From: Ampullaceana balthica
Lineage: Eukaryota; Mollusca; Gastropoda; Lymnaeidae
Reading direction: 5' to 3'
NCBI GenBank assembly: GCA_944989445.1
Contig: CALYLW010000052.1
Location: 717,058-781,057 of the forward strand
Length of the DNA stretch: 64,000 nt
Positions 21,521-33,289 of this stretch are shown here, in pieces. The position numbers and the translations under genes were made by a program. The first letter of the stretch is position 1, and each line of letters opens with the position of its first letter. Under the pieces are notes generated by a model that worked only from the letters and a program-made list of their open reading frames with translations, was not told the origin of the DNA and searched no databases.

Positions 21521-24500
21521 ATGCCTGTCCCTAAGAAGCTTCTTTTCCTTGGCATAATCGGAGTATTGTTGATTATCCTCATGTGTGACGTAAGTATATT
21601 TGTTATTGTCAAATAACCTTATTATATCAATCTCTAGCCCAGGGGCGGATTAAGACTGCACGGGGCCCCTGGCAGCAATGTCTCCTGGGGCACGGTCCAG
21701 CCACCTTTATTATACAATATAATAAGTTTGGGGCCCTTAAATCATTGGGGGGGGGCCTGGCTTTGTCCCATCAGCAACCCCCCCCCCTTAATCCGCCACA
21801 GCTCTAGCCTCTAGGTAACATCTCGCTAGGTCTGTCTGTCAAACCAACTCTACTAAAAATAACCCAAGTAAATTTCCCGATACTTGTGAAGAGTCAGAGA
21901 CACAACACGAAATGTGTCTAATATTTTTTTATACGAAAATTTGAAAGTTGATTCAATGAATCTGCGTGTTAAATAAATAGAAGTAAAAAAAAAGATTTTT
22001 AAAAACTACGTTTTTATGAGCGGACTAAAAAGAAGAAAATAAGTTAAAACTTATTAGTTCAAGTACTTCGATTTAATATGACTAAAAACGTGGGGCGGGC
22101 ACTTATGAGGTTTAACATATGCGGTTCACTCATTCTCTCACTTATAGATCTCTCTTTTGCCTTCTAAATTAGAAATCTTTAATTTTTATACCAAGCACCC
22201 GCCCCACGTTTTTAGTCATATTAAATCGAAGTACTTGAACTAATAAGTTTTAACTTATTTTCTTCTTTTTAGTCCGCTTATAAAAACGTTGTTTTTAAAA
22301 ATCTTTTTTTACTTCTATTTATTTTATTCTTTTTAGTCCACTTATAACAACCTGGTTTTTAAAAATATTTTTTTACCTCTATTTATTTTACCAAACACCT
22401 CACAAGCGCCCGCCCACCGTTTTAAAAACATTGTGATGTGGTCACGGGGTGAACTCACGGATGTCAACAAAAGCAGACGGTACAGATGCTTATACATAGA
22501 CTATAGATAAACTAAAAAGTTCAATAATTTAATAACGGTACATTCGATCGATCTGAAATTTTGATACAATACATTGTCATCCAAGATAGATCTATCTGTG
22601 GTAAAAATTTTCAGATCTCTAGGACCATCAGAAGTGGTTCAATTTTACGTTGGCAGATTTGAAAAAATCTGGGACAAACCAACAAACAGGAACGAAAGCG
22701 AGCTAATAAAAACGTGGTAAAAAGGTTGTAAAATATTTCTATAATTCAGAGGCGTGGAAAAAACAACACTTATCGTTGGCTTGCCGAGGTGGTTGACACT
22801 TATTGGAATGGTTACAAAAATAAACACCTCTAGATGTATGCATGTTTTGTGATGCAACTTTTAGCTTTGAAGCGTTCCACACAAGTCGACACTTGGTTGC
22901 TTTTTCTGTCTTGAATACAACATGACTGAGGTGAGGGGAGGTAGTTCGGAGAATTTAAAAAATAAACACACACACCGAGGGATCAGAAGATAATATTGAA
23001 AGGAGTGGGGGAGCAGGAGTTAAGATGTATCTTTACAAAAAAGTTTAGCGGCTAAACATTTCAGTAATCGATTTACAATCACGGTATACTCCGTTTATTT
23101 TTTTTAACCATAAAACAAGGAAACAAATGGAGAGGAAGACGAAGATTCTCACGACAATAAAAACACAGATTCAAACATCCTTGATCTTAGAAGCACCCCT
23201 GAAGATATGGTGAAAGATAAAATTGACACATTTCTGAGCACACAGAAACGAAGTAAGTGATTAAGTCCACTCTGTTTCAAGAGAAAATTCATATCACATA
23301 AGTAAATGAGTTGATAATATGAATATATCACATATTTGATGTACCATACGTTTATAATTATGTTGAAAAGGTCTCGGGTGTATTCCAGTGGGCGCCGAGA
23401 CCTACTAACGAAAGGGCGCCAACCAGAATTGGTGATCACTTTCTTTTCTGTTCCTTTCTTTAACTTATGACGTCACACGTGTGTAGCTTGAAGTCCACCA
23501 ACTTATGACGTCACACGTGTGTAGCTTGAAGTCCACCAATATATGACGTCACACGTGTGTTGCTTCAAGAAGTTAAGAATATTATCAATACTAATAAAAG
23601 GCAAAGCCCTCACTCACTCACTCACTGACTCATTCATCACTAATTCTCCAACTTCCCGTGTAGGTAGAAGCATGAAACTTTGAGAAGTTGTCAAGTAACC
23701 TCTCACGACGAAAATTGGCGAACAAGAATTTTAAAATTCCCGCTCATGTGGGGCCGGGGGCCCAAAAAATGTTTTTTCCTTATATGGCCTTACCAATCTG
23801 AACCGTCTTACCATACTGAACTGTCTCAATTTTTACTGTAAAGCCTTAATAAAATGTTTAAGTTCTAAACCAATAAATGTGGCACTTTTTTTAACGAGAA
23901 TATTATTGTCAATTTTTTTTCCGCTGTAGTATGCCACATACAAAGGAAGTGATTTATTCGTTCTCAAAATGCAATCTCTCTGCTGAAGAAGTAAATATTT
24001 CTACGTTTTTAATTATTGTAAATAATTCTACACATGATCAATGTTCCCTCCCAGTTTCGTTGGTCCACGGAGCTTAAAGGGAACATTGAACATAACGCTT
24101 CTAATTTTCCATTAACAGTTGAAAATAAATTTTTTTAAAATTAAAAAGTAGAATAATGAACAATGATTACATTTCAAAACACATTTTAATGAAATATTTG
24201 TTTTGTTTTATGCAAGTAGACACAAAATACAATCTATAAGAAACTAGCAAAATCCCTGCGCTCTGCTGCGGAAGTTAGAATTTTAGTAAGCGTTGAAAAC
24301 GCGTTTCACACCAATTCAAAACACCAATAGATTTCAGTCTGAATCATAATTGATATACTTGTTTGTCAATATTTGTCAAGGTCGTGTAAGATAAAATGGG
24401 TACTAAAATGACATTACGGGCCCCCGTGCAAAATGGATGCAGGATGTGCATATCTCATAAGGTCTGATGATTTCAATCTAGGTCATGATAGATAAATGTG

Positions 24501-27482
24501 ACTTTATTTATTTAAATTATTTTTAAGGTAACAAAGCTTTAAATGTTTACGAAAAAAAAATTTTTGGTCCCGGCCCCAAAAAAACAGACGCTAGAAGTTC
24601 ATTACCCTATATAATTTTATTTTATTTTTTAAATCAAATTTGGCCATAGTTCATCCATTTACATAGTAGCCACATTTTAAATTACCTTTTATATAACTAA
24701 TGTTAAAATATGGCATACGGGCCCCCAGCCCGGAATAAGTGGTGTTTTAAAAAATTTTACTTTTAACGAGAGAAACCTTAGATGGAGCGTACCCAAAAAC
24801 GTCCTAAAGTTTAATGGCCGTGGGATGAATAAAATACATTTACAATTAATACGTCTTTTAAAAAACTAAAATAAGGGCCGGGGGCCCTATCGGGGTAATA
24901 TGTATAGTTCAAAACAACAGCTTATTTCAATTTGGATTATGATGAATATATTTGTTAGTAAACATTTTTTTTTAAATTGAGTGAAATCGAATGGTTAAAA
25001 TGTCTTAAACGTTTACAAAAAAAAATATATTAGGGGCCCTCGGCTACAAAATATTGAAAAAATATAATTTTAATGCCCTAACGAATTTTAATATAGGCCA
25101 TCAAGTTTTTATCTTCCAAGTTTTGTAAAAATACATTTACACAGTATCCAAAGTTTTTTGGGTTTTTTTATTATTTTTTTTTAAAAATTTAGCTCATGTA
25201 AGTTAAAAATATTAATTTTGTGTCCCGGGCCCCCAGTGAGTGATAATTAAACAAAAAAAATTCGCCTGTTATCATTCCGGGAGTGTACTCAACAACTTCC
25301 CAAAATTTCATGCTTCTAACTACACGGAAAAATGGAGAATCTGTGATGATTAACTTTTTATATAAAAACAAAAATTGGGCCCCCGGCCCCCAGTGAGTGA
25401 AAATTTAAATATTTGTTGGCATGTTACCATCGCGGGAGTGTACTCAATAATTTCCAAAAGTTTCATGCTTTTACCTACACTGGAAATCAGAGAATTAGAT
25501 TTGAGTCAGTTTTTATATAAGAAATAGTAAATTTGGGCCCCCGGCCCCCAGTGAGTGATAATTTATTTTTTATTTTTTTTGCATGCTACCATCGAGAGAG
25601 TGGACTCAACAAATTCCCAAAGTTTCATGTTTCTACCTATACGGGAAAGTGGAGAATAAGGCGATTTTCAGTATAAGGAAAAAACGCTCTTGGGCCCCCG
25701 GCCCCCATGAGAGTGAATTTTAAAATTCTTTTACGCCAATTTGCATTGCGAGAGGGTACTCAACAACCTCCCAAAGTTCCAACTTCCCGTGTAGGTAAAA
25801 GCATGAAACTTTGGCAATATTCAAAGCGATGGTATAACTTGGATCGGCTAAAATTACACCTTTTTTTCCTCATAGCAAAAAGTAGTGTCTGCTGCTGACA
25901 CATTATGCTGAGCAAGCTTGCTTTTTTTTTACATTCTGATCAAGCCCAAATTATTTTTATCACTTTGTTTCGGTCAAGATTTTTTAATAAAAAATCATGT
26001 TAATTTATATGTTTCAAATGAAATATTTATATATATATAATATATATGTACACATTTTTAAGGTTTAATCAATTAATTAGGGCTGCGGAAATTAACGATT
26101 AATTTATCGATTAATCGTTAAAAATGTTTATCGATTAAAATTATTTTAATCGATAAAAATTCGATTAAAATTAAATAAAATATTTATAATATTTTTTTTT
26201 AATTTAAATAAATAATTAATTATTAGTAATTAATAATAATTTATATCTATTTTTACGTACAAACTTCTCCCGCGTAATATTATAATTTATTTTATTAATT
26301 TATGTGAACCGGCAGACGTCAACTAAATAATGGCTGACAGCATCAGCGCAGTTAAATTTAAACATATAACTGGAAAGTTGAGCAAAGATTTTGTTTTTAA
26401 GCTAACTGCGGATGGCAAAGTCGAAGATGGTGAAAAAGTTTACTATGTTCACTGCCATAAACAATTCTCTGTTAAAGGATCAAATACATTGCTGACGTAC
26501 TACCTTCAGCACAAACATCCGATCAAGTATCAAACATTGTCATAAAATTTAGTTCAAAATATTCTTAATTTTCAATGTCTGTGACATTTCTGTTTTTGGC
26601 TTTAATCGAAATTAACGATTAATTAATCGTTAAGTTTTCAAAAGTTAACGATTAAATTTAAATTAATCGAGAACAGCCCATCAATTAATATATATATTAT
26701 ACACACACATTACTCATTTTATGTATATATATCGTACACACACATTACTCATCATATATATATATTTATTAGATATTTTTACATGTATATATATGTCTAT
26801 ATAATTGTCCTTATATATTGTCGCAGCCTACAAATTAGGTTTAAAGAGAAAGCATCAACGATTCCTCTCCATCATCACTGGGTGGGGTAAACCGGGGTCA
26901 AAGGTCTCCTCAATAGTAAATGACGTTGTTTACACATTTCTAACTGAAAATGGCTACAAGTAAGATTTCAAAAAAATTTTTGCTTTTTCTTTCTTAATTT
27001 TTTGTTCATATATGTATAACTTAAGCTAATTGTGCTGGGGCCATCTAATTGGCTCAAGCATACTGAAGGCCCTTGCTTCTGAGCCATTTTAGAACAAGTA
27101 AAGGGGCGGGGGCAGAGGCGTCACTGGGTGTGGTGCGGACAACACTGGGTGACACCATCACAAGGGGTGACAACAAAACGGAAAATTCTCTATGTTCCCG
27201 TTATTTGGCCCTGGCAGACTCGGAGGAGGTCTATGGGGTGAGTCGTTGTTGTGACACCATGAGCTACCGCCCCGGGTGACACTGACCATAGTGGCGGCAC
27301 TGGGCGGGGTCTATTAGAATTAGCTATAGATAGATTGTGACATTATCTAGCATTTATTTATCTATGAAGTCTGTGGGTGTTTTGACTTCTGTATGTAACA
27401 AAAATGTTTATTTTACTTTCACAGCTTCAAATGGATCAGTGCTGGAGAAGCAAAAGTTGATTTATATTATTCCAAGCTGTGA
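21521..27482 (+). CDS. Leader-bearing Smr-like domain protein, copy A (130 aa)
   Basis: Exons 21521-21589, 23120-23252, 26827-26959 and 27425-27482 join in frame (69, 133, 133, 58 nt). Exon 1 is a basic-hydrophobic leader: KK then LLFLGIIGVLLIILM, residues 5-21, a signal peptide or type II anchor with no obvious cleavage site. Residues 24-42 are acidic and polar. Residues 44-129 fit a stand-alone Smr (small MutS-related) domain: LDLRS at 44-48 in the place of LDLHG, FL at 61-62, SIITGWGKPGSK at 82-93 with the hallmark TGxG, VYTFLTENGY and FKWISAGEAKVDLYYSK. Smr domains in N4BP2, MutS2 and Cue2/NONU-1 are nucleic-acid nucleases or binders; a secreted or membrane-anchored role is inferred only from the leader. 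The LDxH His is Arg. By hand count it is about half identical to copy B over the domain. No Smr search was run. Confidence 0.75.
21640..21801. mobile_element. hAT MITE in intron 1 of copy A
   Basis: Ends CAGGGGCGGATTAAG and the inverse of CTGTGGCGGATTAAG; perfect 8-bp duplication CTCTAGCC at 21632-21639 and 21802-21809. It starts 50 bp after the exon 1 donor. Confidence 0.85.
21972..22325. repeat. Large inverted repeat (about 130-bp arms, 93-bp spacer)
   Basis: The arm 21972-22102 is repeated in inverse at 22196-22325 with few mismatches (for example ATTAGTTCAAGTACTTCG and its complement, CCCGCCCCACGTTTTTAGTC and its complement). A partial third arm follows to about 22410. It would fold into a long hairpin if the intron is transcribed. 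Confidence 0.85.
22437..22720 (-). repeat. Partial copy of the stem-loop repeat family
   Basis: Contains ATTCGATCGATCTGAAATTT and the AAAATTTTCAGATCTC partner, flanked by AGATAAACTAAAAAGTTC as in the minus-strand array. The TAAATCCC-type ends are not clear. Confidence 0.55.
23463..23568 (+). repeat. 38-bp triplication carrying CRE-like palindromes
   Basis: Three units each contain ATGACGTCACACGTGTGT, that is a TGACGTCA palindrome followed by an E-box-like CACGTG. They lie about 210 bp after the exon 2 donor of copy A. Regulatory function is not shown. Confidence 0.85.
23580..25800. repeat. GGGCCCCCGG repeat region in intron 2 of copy A
   Basis: Opens with (CTCA)n after ACTAATAAAAGGC. It contains at least four roughly 155-bp units with GGGCCCCCGGCCCCCAGTGA (around 25224, 25377, 25535, 25692), each followed by CATGCTACCATCG-type and AAAGTTTCATGCTT sequence. 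The opening ACTAATAAAA plus short-tandem context is reminiscent of Helitron 5' ends, but no CTRR end or hairpin was found. Confidence 0.6.
26077..26680 (+). mobile_element. 604-bp hAT-type element with only a BED-finger frame
   Basis: Flanked by a perfect 8-bp duplication TCAATTAA (26069-26076 and 26681-26688). Ends TTAGGGCTGCGG and inverse TGGGCTGTTC are followed by dense ATTAACGATTAATCG subterminal repeats. A 71-residue frame (26330-26545) occupies the centre. Lies in intron 2 of copy A. Confidence 0.8.
26330..26545 (+). pseudogene. BED zinc-finger fragment in the 604-bp hAT element
   Basis: The frame reads FVFKLTADGKVEDGEKVYYV, then HCHKQFSVKGSNTLLTYYLQ, then HKHP. This is the BED-finger pattern at the N-terminus of hAT transposases. 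The first zinc-binding Cys is Tyr. The frame stops right after the finger, so no transposase catalytic region is present. Confidence 0.7.
27113..27302. mobile_element. hAT MITE in intron 3 of copy A
   Basis: Ends CAGAGGCGTCACTGG and the inverse of CAGTGCCGCCACTATGG. Flanks GGCGGGGG and GGCGGGGT are a 7-of-8 target duplication. Related to 36446-36634 in intron 2 of copy B. Confidence 0.7.
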
Positions 27483-27513
27483 TTAATATTATTTGGCACC
27501 CTTGTGGAGGGGG

Positions 27514-27648
27514 CAGAAGCGTAACTGGGTTTTCCGCGCCCTTGGCTTATTCATTTTTGGCGCCCTTGAGAAATAGGGAATATACTAAATTACACAGAAT
27601 AAATTGATTATGGATCATTACCGATGCCAAGTCGTTGTTACGCCTCTG
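27514..27648. mobile_element. hAT MITE just after the copy A stop codon
   Basis: Ends CAGAAGCGTAACTGG and the inverse of CAGAGGCGTAACAACG. It starts 31 bp after the stop, so most of the putative 3' UTR, including an AATAAA at 27598-27603, is transposon-derived. The 8-bp flanks agree at 6 positions. Confidence 0.65.
27598..27603 (+). promoter_or_regulatory. AATAAA polyadenylation signal candidate for copy A
   Basis: First AATAAA after the TGA at 27480-27482, located inside the MITE at 27514-27648. Confidence 0.4.
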
Positions 27649-27761
27649 GGAAGGGAGTGGCTCTGTATATTCTATTTTTAATGCACTGTATATTTTTGTA
27701 TCGCTATATTTAGTTAATACTTGATCTCTATATCTTTTTGTATGGCTCTGTATATCTTTTT

Positions 27762-30384
27762 AAATCCCTTATATTAACTTCGCGGCCGGTCATCTCATCA
27801 TCTCTGTCTTGGGCTGGGCGCGCGGAAAAAGAAAAGTCGAAAATGACCCACTTCCAGTAATCCGATCGAGCTGAAATTTGGCACACGGACCCGACTCACC
27901 TAACATTGCATCGTATCAAAATTTCAGATCGATCGATCGTACCGTAATTAAATTAATGCATTTTTAGTTTATCCTTATATGAGGTATGTAATTCAAATTC
28001 ACGGTTTGTTATTGTTTTTTTCCCCACGTGAGATTGAGTTGATGCGTTGACGCGACCCGTCGAAGCGCCGGGGCACTTTTGTTTACATTTTACGTGTCAC
28101 GCTGAGCTCGGTCAAGTGAATCAGTGACCAGACTTTTCCCCTCTCACCCTCCCCCCCCCCAGAGTTATCAAGCAAACTTGAGTTAAGACAGATTCAGTCT
28201 GTAAATGTTTGAAAATAATCAATACTGTTAGTTATGTCTCATATAGAAGGGATTTATAGTCAAAAACTTTGTTTTTACGGGTTTGTTTTATTAAATCCCT
28301 TATATTAACTTCGCGGCCGGTCATCTCATCATCTCATGGGCGGGCGGAAAAACAAAAGTCGAAAATGACCCACTTCCCGTGTTCCGATCAAGCTGAAATT
28401 TGGCACACGGACCCGTCTGACCTAACAATGCATCGTATCAAAATTTCAGATCGATCGAACGTACCGTAATTAAATTAATGCATTTTTAGTTTATCCTTAT
28501 ATGAGGTATGTAATTCAAATTCACGGTTTGTTATTGTTTTTTTTCTTCCACTTCCACGTGAGTTTGAGTTGACGCCGACCGTCGTGCCGACACCCCCTCA
28601 CGTCCCACCCCCATTTATTAAAGACAAGGGACATCACTCTCGGTGTCAGTCTGTCAATGTTTGTAGCGTTTGAAAATAATCAATACTGTTAGTTATGTCT
28701 CATATATAAGGGATTTATAGTCAAAAACTTTGTTTTTACGGGTTTGTTTTTTAAATCCCTTATATTAACTTCGCGGCCGTCTCATCATCTCATCATCTCA
28801 TGGGCGGGGCGGGCGGAAAAACAAAAGTCGAAAATGACCCACTTCCAGTGATCCGATCGAGCTGAAATTTGGCACACGGATCTGTCTGACATAACAATGC
28901 ATCGAATCAAAATTTCAGATCGACCGAACATACAGTAATTAAATTAATGCCTTTTTAGTTTATCCTTATATGAGGTATGTAATTCAAATTCACGGTTTGT
29001 TATTGTTTTTTAAATCCCTTATATTAACTTCGCGGCCGTCTCCGTCTGTCTCTCTGTCGTCATCTCATCATCTCATGGACGGGCGGGAAAAAAAAAGTCG
29101 AAAATGACCCACTTCCAGTGATCCGATCGAGCTGAAATTTGGCACACGGACCCGACTCACCTAACAATGCATCGTATCAAAATTTCAGATCGATCGATCG
29201 TACCGTATTTAAATTAATGCATTTTTAGTTTATCCTTATATGAGGTATGTAATTCAAATTCACTGTTTGTTTTTGTTTTTTTCTTCCACTTCCACGTGAG
29301 TTTGAGCTGACGCCGACCGTCGTGCCGACACCCCCTCACATCCCACCCCCATTTATTAAAGACAAGGGACATCACTCGGTGTCAGTCTGTAAATGTTTGA
29401 AAATAATCAATACTGTTAGTTATGTCTCATATATAAGGGATTTATAGTCAAAAACTTTGTTTTTACGGGTTTGTTTTTTAAATCCCTTATATTAACTTCA
29501 CCGGTGTCTCTGTCTGTCTGTCATCATCTCTCTCTGTCTTGGGCGGGCGGAAAAACAAATGTCAAAAATGACCTAGTTCCCGTGATCCGATCGAGCTGAA
29601 ATTTGGCACACGGACCCGTCTCACCTAACAATGCATCGTATCAAAATTTCAGATCGATCGAACGTACCGTAATTAAATTAATTCATTTTTAGTTTATCCT
29701 TATATAACGTATCTAATTCAAATTCATTGTTGGTTATTGTTTTTTTTCCACGTGAGAGTTTGAGTTGACGCTTTGACGTCGACCGTCGTGCCAACACCCC
29801 CTCACGTCCCATCCCCCGTTATTAAAGACAGGGGACATCACTTGGTGTCAGTCTGTAAATGTTTGTCGATATAAGGGATTTATAGTCAAAAACTTTGTTT
29901 TTACGGGTCTTTTTTTTAAATCCCTTATATTAACTTCGCGGCCTTCTCATCATCTCATCATCTCATGGGCTGGGCGGGCGGAAAAACAAAAGTAAAAAAT
30001 GACCCTCTTCCAGTGATCCGATCGAGCTGAAATTTGGCACACGGACCCATCTCACCTAACAATGCATCGTATTAAAATTTCAGATCGATCGATTGTACCG
30101 TAATTAAATTAATGCATTTTTAGTTTTTCCTTATATAACGTATGTAATTCAAATTCACGGTTTGTTATTGTTTTTTTCCCACGTGAGTTTGAGTTGACGC
30201 TTAGACGTCGACCGTCGTGCCGACACCCCCTCACGTCCCATCCCCCGTTAAAAGACACGGGACATCACTCGGTGTCAGTCTGTAAATATTTGTGGCGTTG
30301 GAAAATAATCAATACTTATAATTATGACTCAAATATAAGGGATTTATAGTAGAAAACTTTGTTTTTACGGGTTTGTTTTATTTA
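27762..30384 (+). repeat. Tandem array of the roughly 450-bp stem-loop repeat
   Basis: Six head-to-tail units start near 27762, 28291, 28751, 29009, 29478 and 29916; the 28751 unit is shortened to 257 bp. Each opens with AAATCCCTTATATTAACTTC and closes with ATATAAGGGATTTATAGTCA, then CTTTGTTTTTACGGG, so the ends are inverted AAATCCCTTATAT motifs. Each has a central core with CGATCGAGCTGAAATTT paired about 40 nt later with AAATTTCAGATCGATCG. No coding content. Transposon class unknown. Confidence 0.9.
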
Positions 30385-30950
30385 TCTTGCTCATTGTATC
30401 TTTTAGTATTGTTCTGTACATTTAGTTGGATTGTTCTTTAAATTATTCGGACTGCTCTGTAAATCTATTTGGATTGCTCTTAATTGCCATTTCTGTACAG
30501 GCAGTAAATAAACTCCGCTATTAACGCAGAAACTTGTTGGGTTTTATTTTCATCTCAAAATTCGATTTCTTTGATATAGAACTAAAACTAGAACGAGAAC
30601 TAGAACTAGAAATAAAACTTTAAAAATTGTGCACATATACAAAATTCCAAGATGGCGGTTGTTGTTTTTTTCCAGCGCTAGTAATTAAAAAACAAACCTC
30701 ATAAAATGCCACAAACACAGCATGTATATTAATATAGAAAGGTAGCCATAACTTCATCAAAATAAAACAAGAAGAAAAATGCCTCCAGAACTGTAACAAC
30801 TGTTGAAACAAGTTACCGGTAAAACGGATGTTGGATGCATATCCAGACAATAGACAAGTACTCATCAATTGTATTTTGTTAACTTGTCCCGAAACGGGAG
30901 CAATATTGATGTTGATGTTAACCTTGGTACGGCAAGACGGAGTGCAATCT
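30385..30950. other. AT-rich spacer, nothing recognised
   Basis: Contains short runs such as GGATTGCTCTGTAAAT-like repeats and an (AACTAG)n-like tract near 30580-30615. No gene seen. Confidence 0.5.
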
Positions 30951-31130
30951 GCGGTAAGTCTAAGAGAGTTAGTGCAACCTGCGGTAAGTCTAAGAGAGTT
31001 AGTGCAACCTGCGGTAAGTTTAAGAGAGTTAGTGCAACCTGCGGTAAGTCTAAGAGAGTTACTGCAATCTACGGTAAGTCTAAGAGAGTTACTGCAATCT
31101 GCGGTAAGTCTAAGAGAGTTAGCGCAACAT
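30951..31130. repeat. 30-bp minisatellite with splice-donor-like units, short array
   Basis: Six units of GGTAAGTCTAAGAGAGTTAG plus TGCAACCTGC. The array is followed by GCGCAACATGGGTCATTGCT, the same sequence that follows the longer array at 32080, so the two arrays are copies of one segment. Confidence 0.9.
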
Positions 31131-31572
31131 GGGTCATTGCTGGTGGACCATGTGAAACATGGCTGGATTGTTGGCCCTGCGCAAAACCATCTGGGAGGGT
31201 TCCCTTTCAGCTCTTTGGATAACTGCCTTATTTTTCGGGTAAGGTTCCCTAGCCTTTGTGGATCCCTCCACCTCCTGCAAGGCAGCAGTTGATTTTGTTT
31301 CGGAGTTTTCTCTCCTAGATGATTGCTATCCCTAGCTAACGGCCTCATCTGTCCGGGTTTATAGTTTAAGCGCTCTATGTTCGCTTTTTGCAGTCATTTC
31401 ATGGGATTTATGAGGCATTTTTAAAGAGTATCCTTACCAACGGATACCCCACCTCATCCTCAACGACAGCAAACCAGTTGGTCCGCGGCCGCTTATTCAA
31501 TATTCACGGCCAACCATTCTATCTAAAGGTCGTTCCTCTATCCACCGCCTGAGGACGCGCTTGGTAGGAGAT

Positions 31573-32090
31573 GGTAGCGGTAAGTCTAAGAGAGTTAGCG
31601 CAACCTGCGGTATGTCTAAGAGAGTTAGCGCAACCTGCGGTATGTCTAAGAGAGTTAGCGCAACCTGCGGTAAGTCTAAGAGAGTTAGCGCAACCTGCGG
31701 TAAGTCTAAGAGAGTTAGTGCAACCTGCGGTAAGTCTAAGAGAGTTATCGCAACCTGCGGTAAGTCTAAGAGAGATAGTGCAACCTGCAGTACGTCTAAG
31801 AGAGTTAGTGCAACCTGCGGTAAGTCTAAGAGAGTTAGTGCAACCTGCGGTAAGTCTAAGAGAGTTAGCGCAACCTGCGGTAAGTCTAAGAGAGTTAGCG
31901 CAACCTGCAGTAAGTCTAAGATAGTTAGCGCAACCTGCGGTAAGTCTAAGACAGTTAGTGCTACCTGCGGTAAGTCTAAGAGAGTTAGCGCAACCTGCAG
32001 TAAGTCTAAGAGAGTTAGTGCAACCTACGGTAAGTCTAAGAGAGTTACTGCAACCTGCGGTAAGTCTAAGAGAGTTAGCGCAACATGGGT
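31573..32090. repeat. 30-bp minisatellite with splice-donor-like units, long array
   Basis: About 17 units of the 30-bp sequence. Most contain GGTAAGTC, a near-perfect 5' splice-site consensus; a few read GGTATGTC or AGTACGTC. Open in three frames because the unit is a multiple of three and lacks stops. Confidence 0.9.
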
Positions 32091-32162
32091 CATTGCTGGT
32101 GGACCATGTGAAACATTGCTGGCGGCCCTTGTGGACCCGAGTGGCATCATCCTGTCAAAATT

Positions 32163-32665
32163 TACCCCAGTGACATCATCCTGTCAACATTTACCCCAGT
32201 GACATCATGCTGTCAACATTTTACCCCAGTGACATCATCCTGTCAACATTTTACCCCAGTGACATCATCCTGTCAACATTTTACCCCAGTGACATCATCC
32301 TGTCAACATTTTACCCCAGTGACATCATCCTGTCAACATTTTACCCCAGTGACATCATCCTGTCAACATTTTACCCCAGTGACATCATCCTGTCAACATT
32401 TTACCCCAGTGACATCATCCTGTCAACATTTACCCCAGTGACATCATGCTGTCAACATTTTACCCCAGTGACATCATCCTGTCAACATTTTACCCCAGTG
32501 ACATCATCCTGTCAACATTTTACCCCAGTGACATCATCCTGTCAACATTTTACCCCAGTGACATCATCCTGTCAACATTTTACCCCAGTGACATCATCCT
32601 GTCAACATTTTACCCCAGTGACATCATCCTGTCAACATTTTACCCCAGTGACATCATCCTGTTAT
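32163..32665. repeat. 30-bp minisatellite (ACATCATCCTGTCAACATTT)
   Basis: About 16 nearly identical 30-bp units ending in TACCCCAGTG; two units are one base shorter and shift the frame. Directly abuts the preceding minisatellite segment. Confidence 0.9.
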
Positions 32666-33289
32666 CAATTAGACCCTAGCTTCCCACGTCTGAAATGAAC
32701 TACACAACTTGCAACAAATGTCCCGTGGTTGTGATGTTCATCACTGTGCGTCAAATCAACAAAGACACAAATTCAAGTAGGAAAGATGATTTATTTTCAT
32801 AAAGACAAGAGCAGAATAGGTGCGCGCATATCTAGTCCGCTGTCATTTCATATGTGCTCATGTTTGCCAAAGTATATAGGATTGGATAAGGTTTTCCGTT
32901 TACAAAAAGACAGGAAAGATATTATTTAGAGTTAAAAAAATATTTTTTAAAAAAAAACTTTTCTGATATTTTTTATAAAATTAGTCCTACAAAACTAACT
33001 GGAATTTACGGTAACAAAAGCATTTAATGGGGCATACAGATGATATTTTACAGTTTTCCCTAAAATGGTATTTTTTAATAATTGTAACCTGTACGCAAAT
33101 GTATACGGTAATTAAGTAACAAAAAATATATTCTTAAATGGAACAATCCCAAGTAGGTGTTGACATGGGTAGGCAACTCTATTTTACAAAAAATGACAAA
33201 GTGCAGGTCGTTGTTCCATTCCTGAACTACTTGAAGTTTAAATTATAAACGCACTTTGACGCGATAGTTGGTGCAAAGAAAGACGTTTC
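32666..33289. other. AT-rich spacer, nothing recognised
   Basis: No frame, splice structure or repeat that I can support. Confidence 0.5.

Noticed and set aside
31561..32698. Possible CRISPR-like or repeat-protein locus
   Set aside because: Units are contiguous with no unique spacers and the genome is eukaryotic; these are minisatellites.
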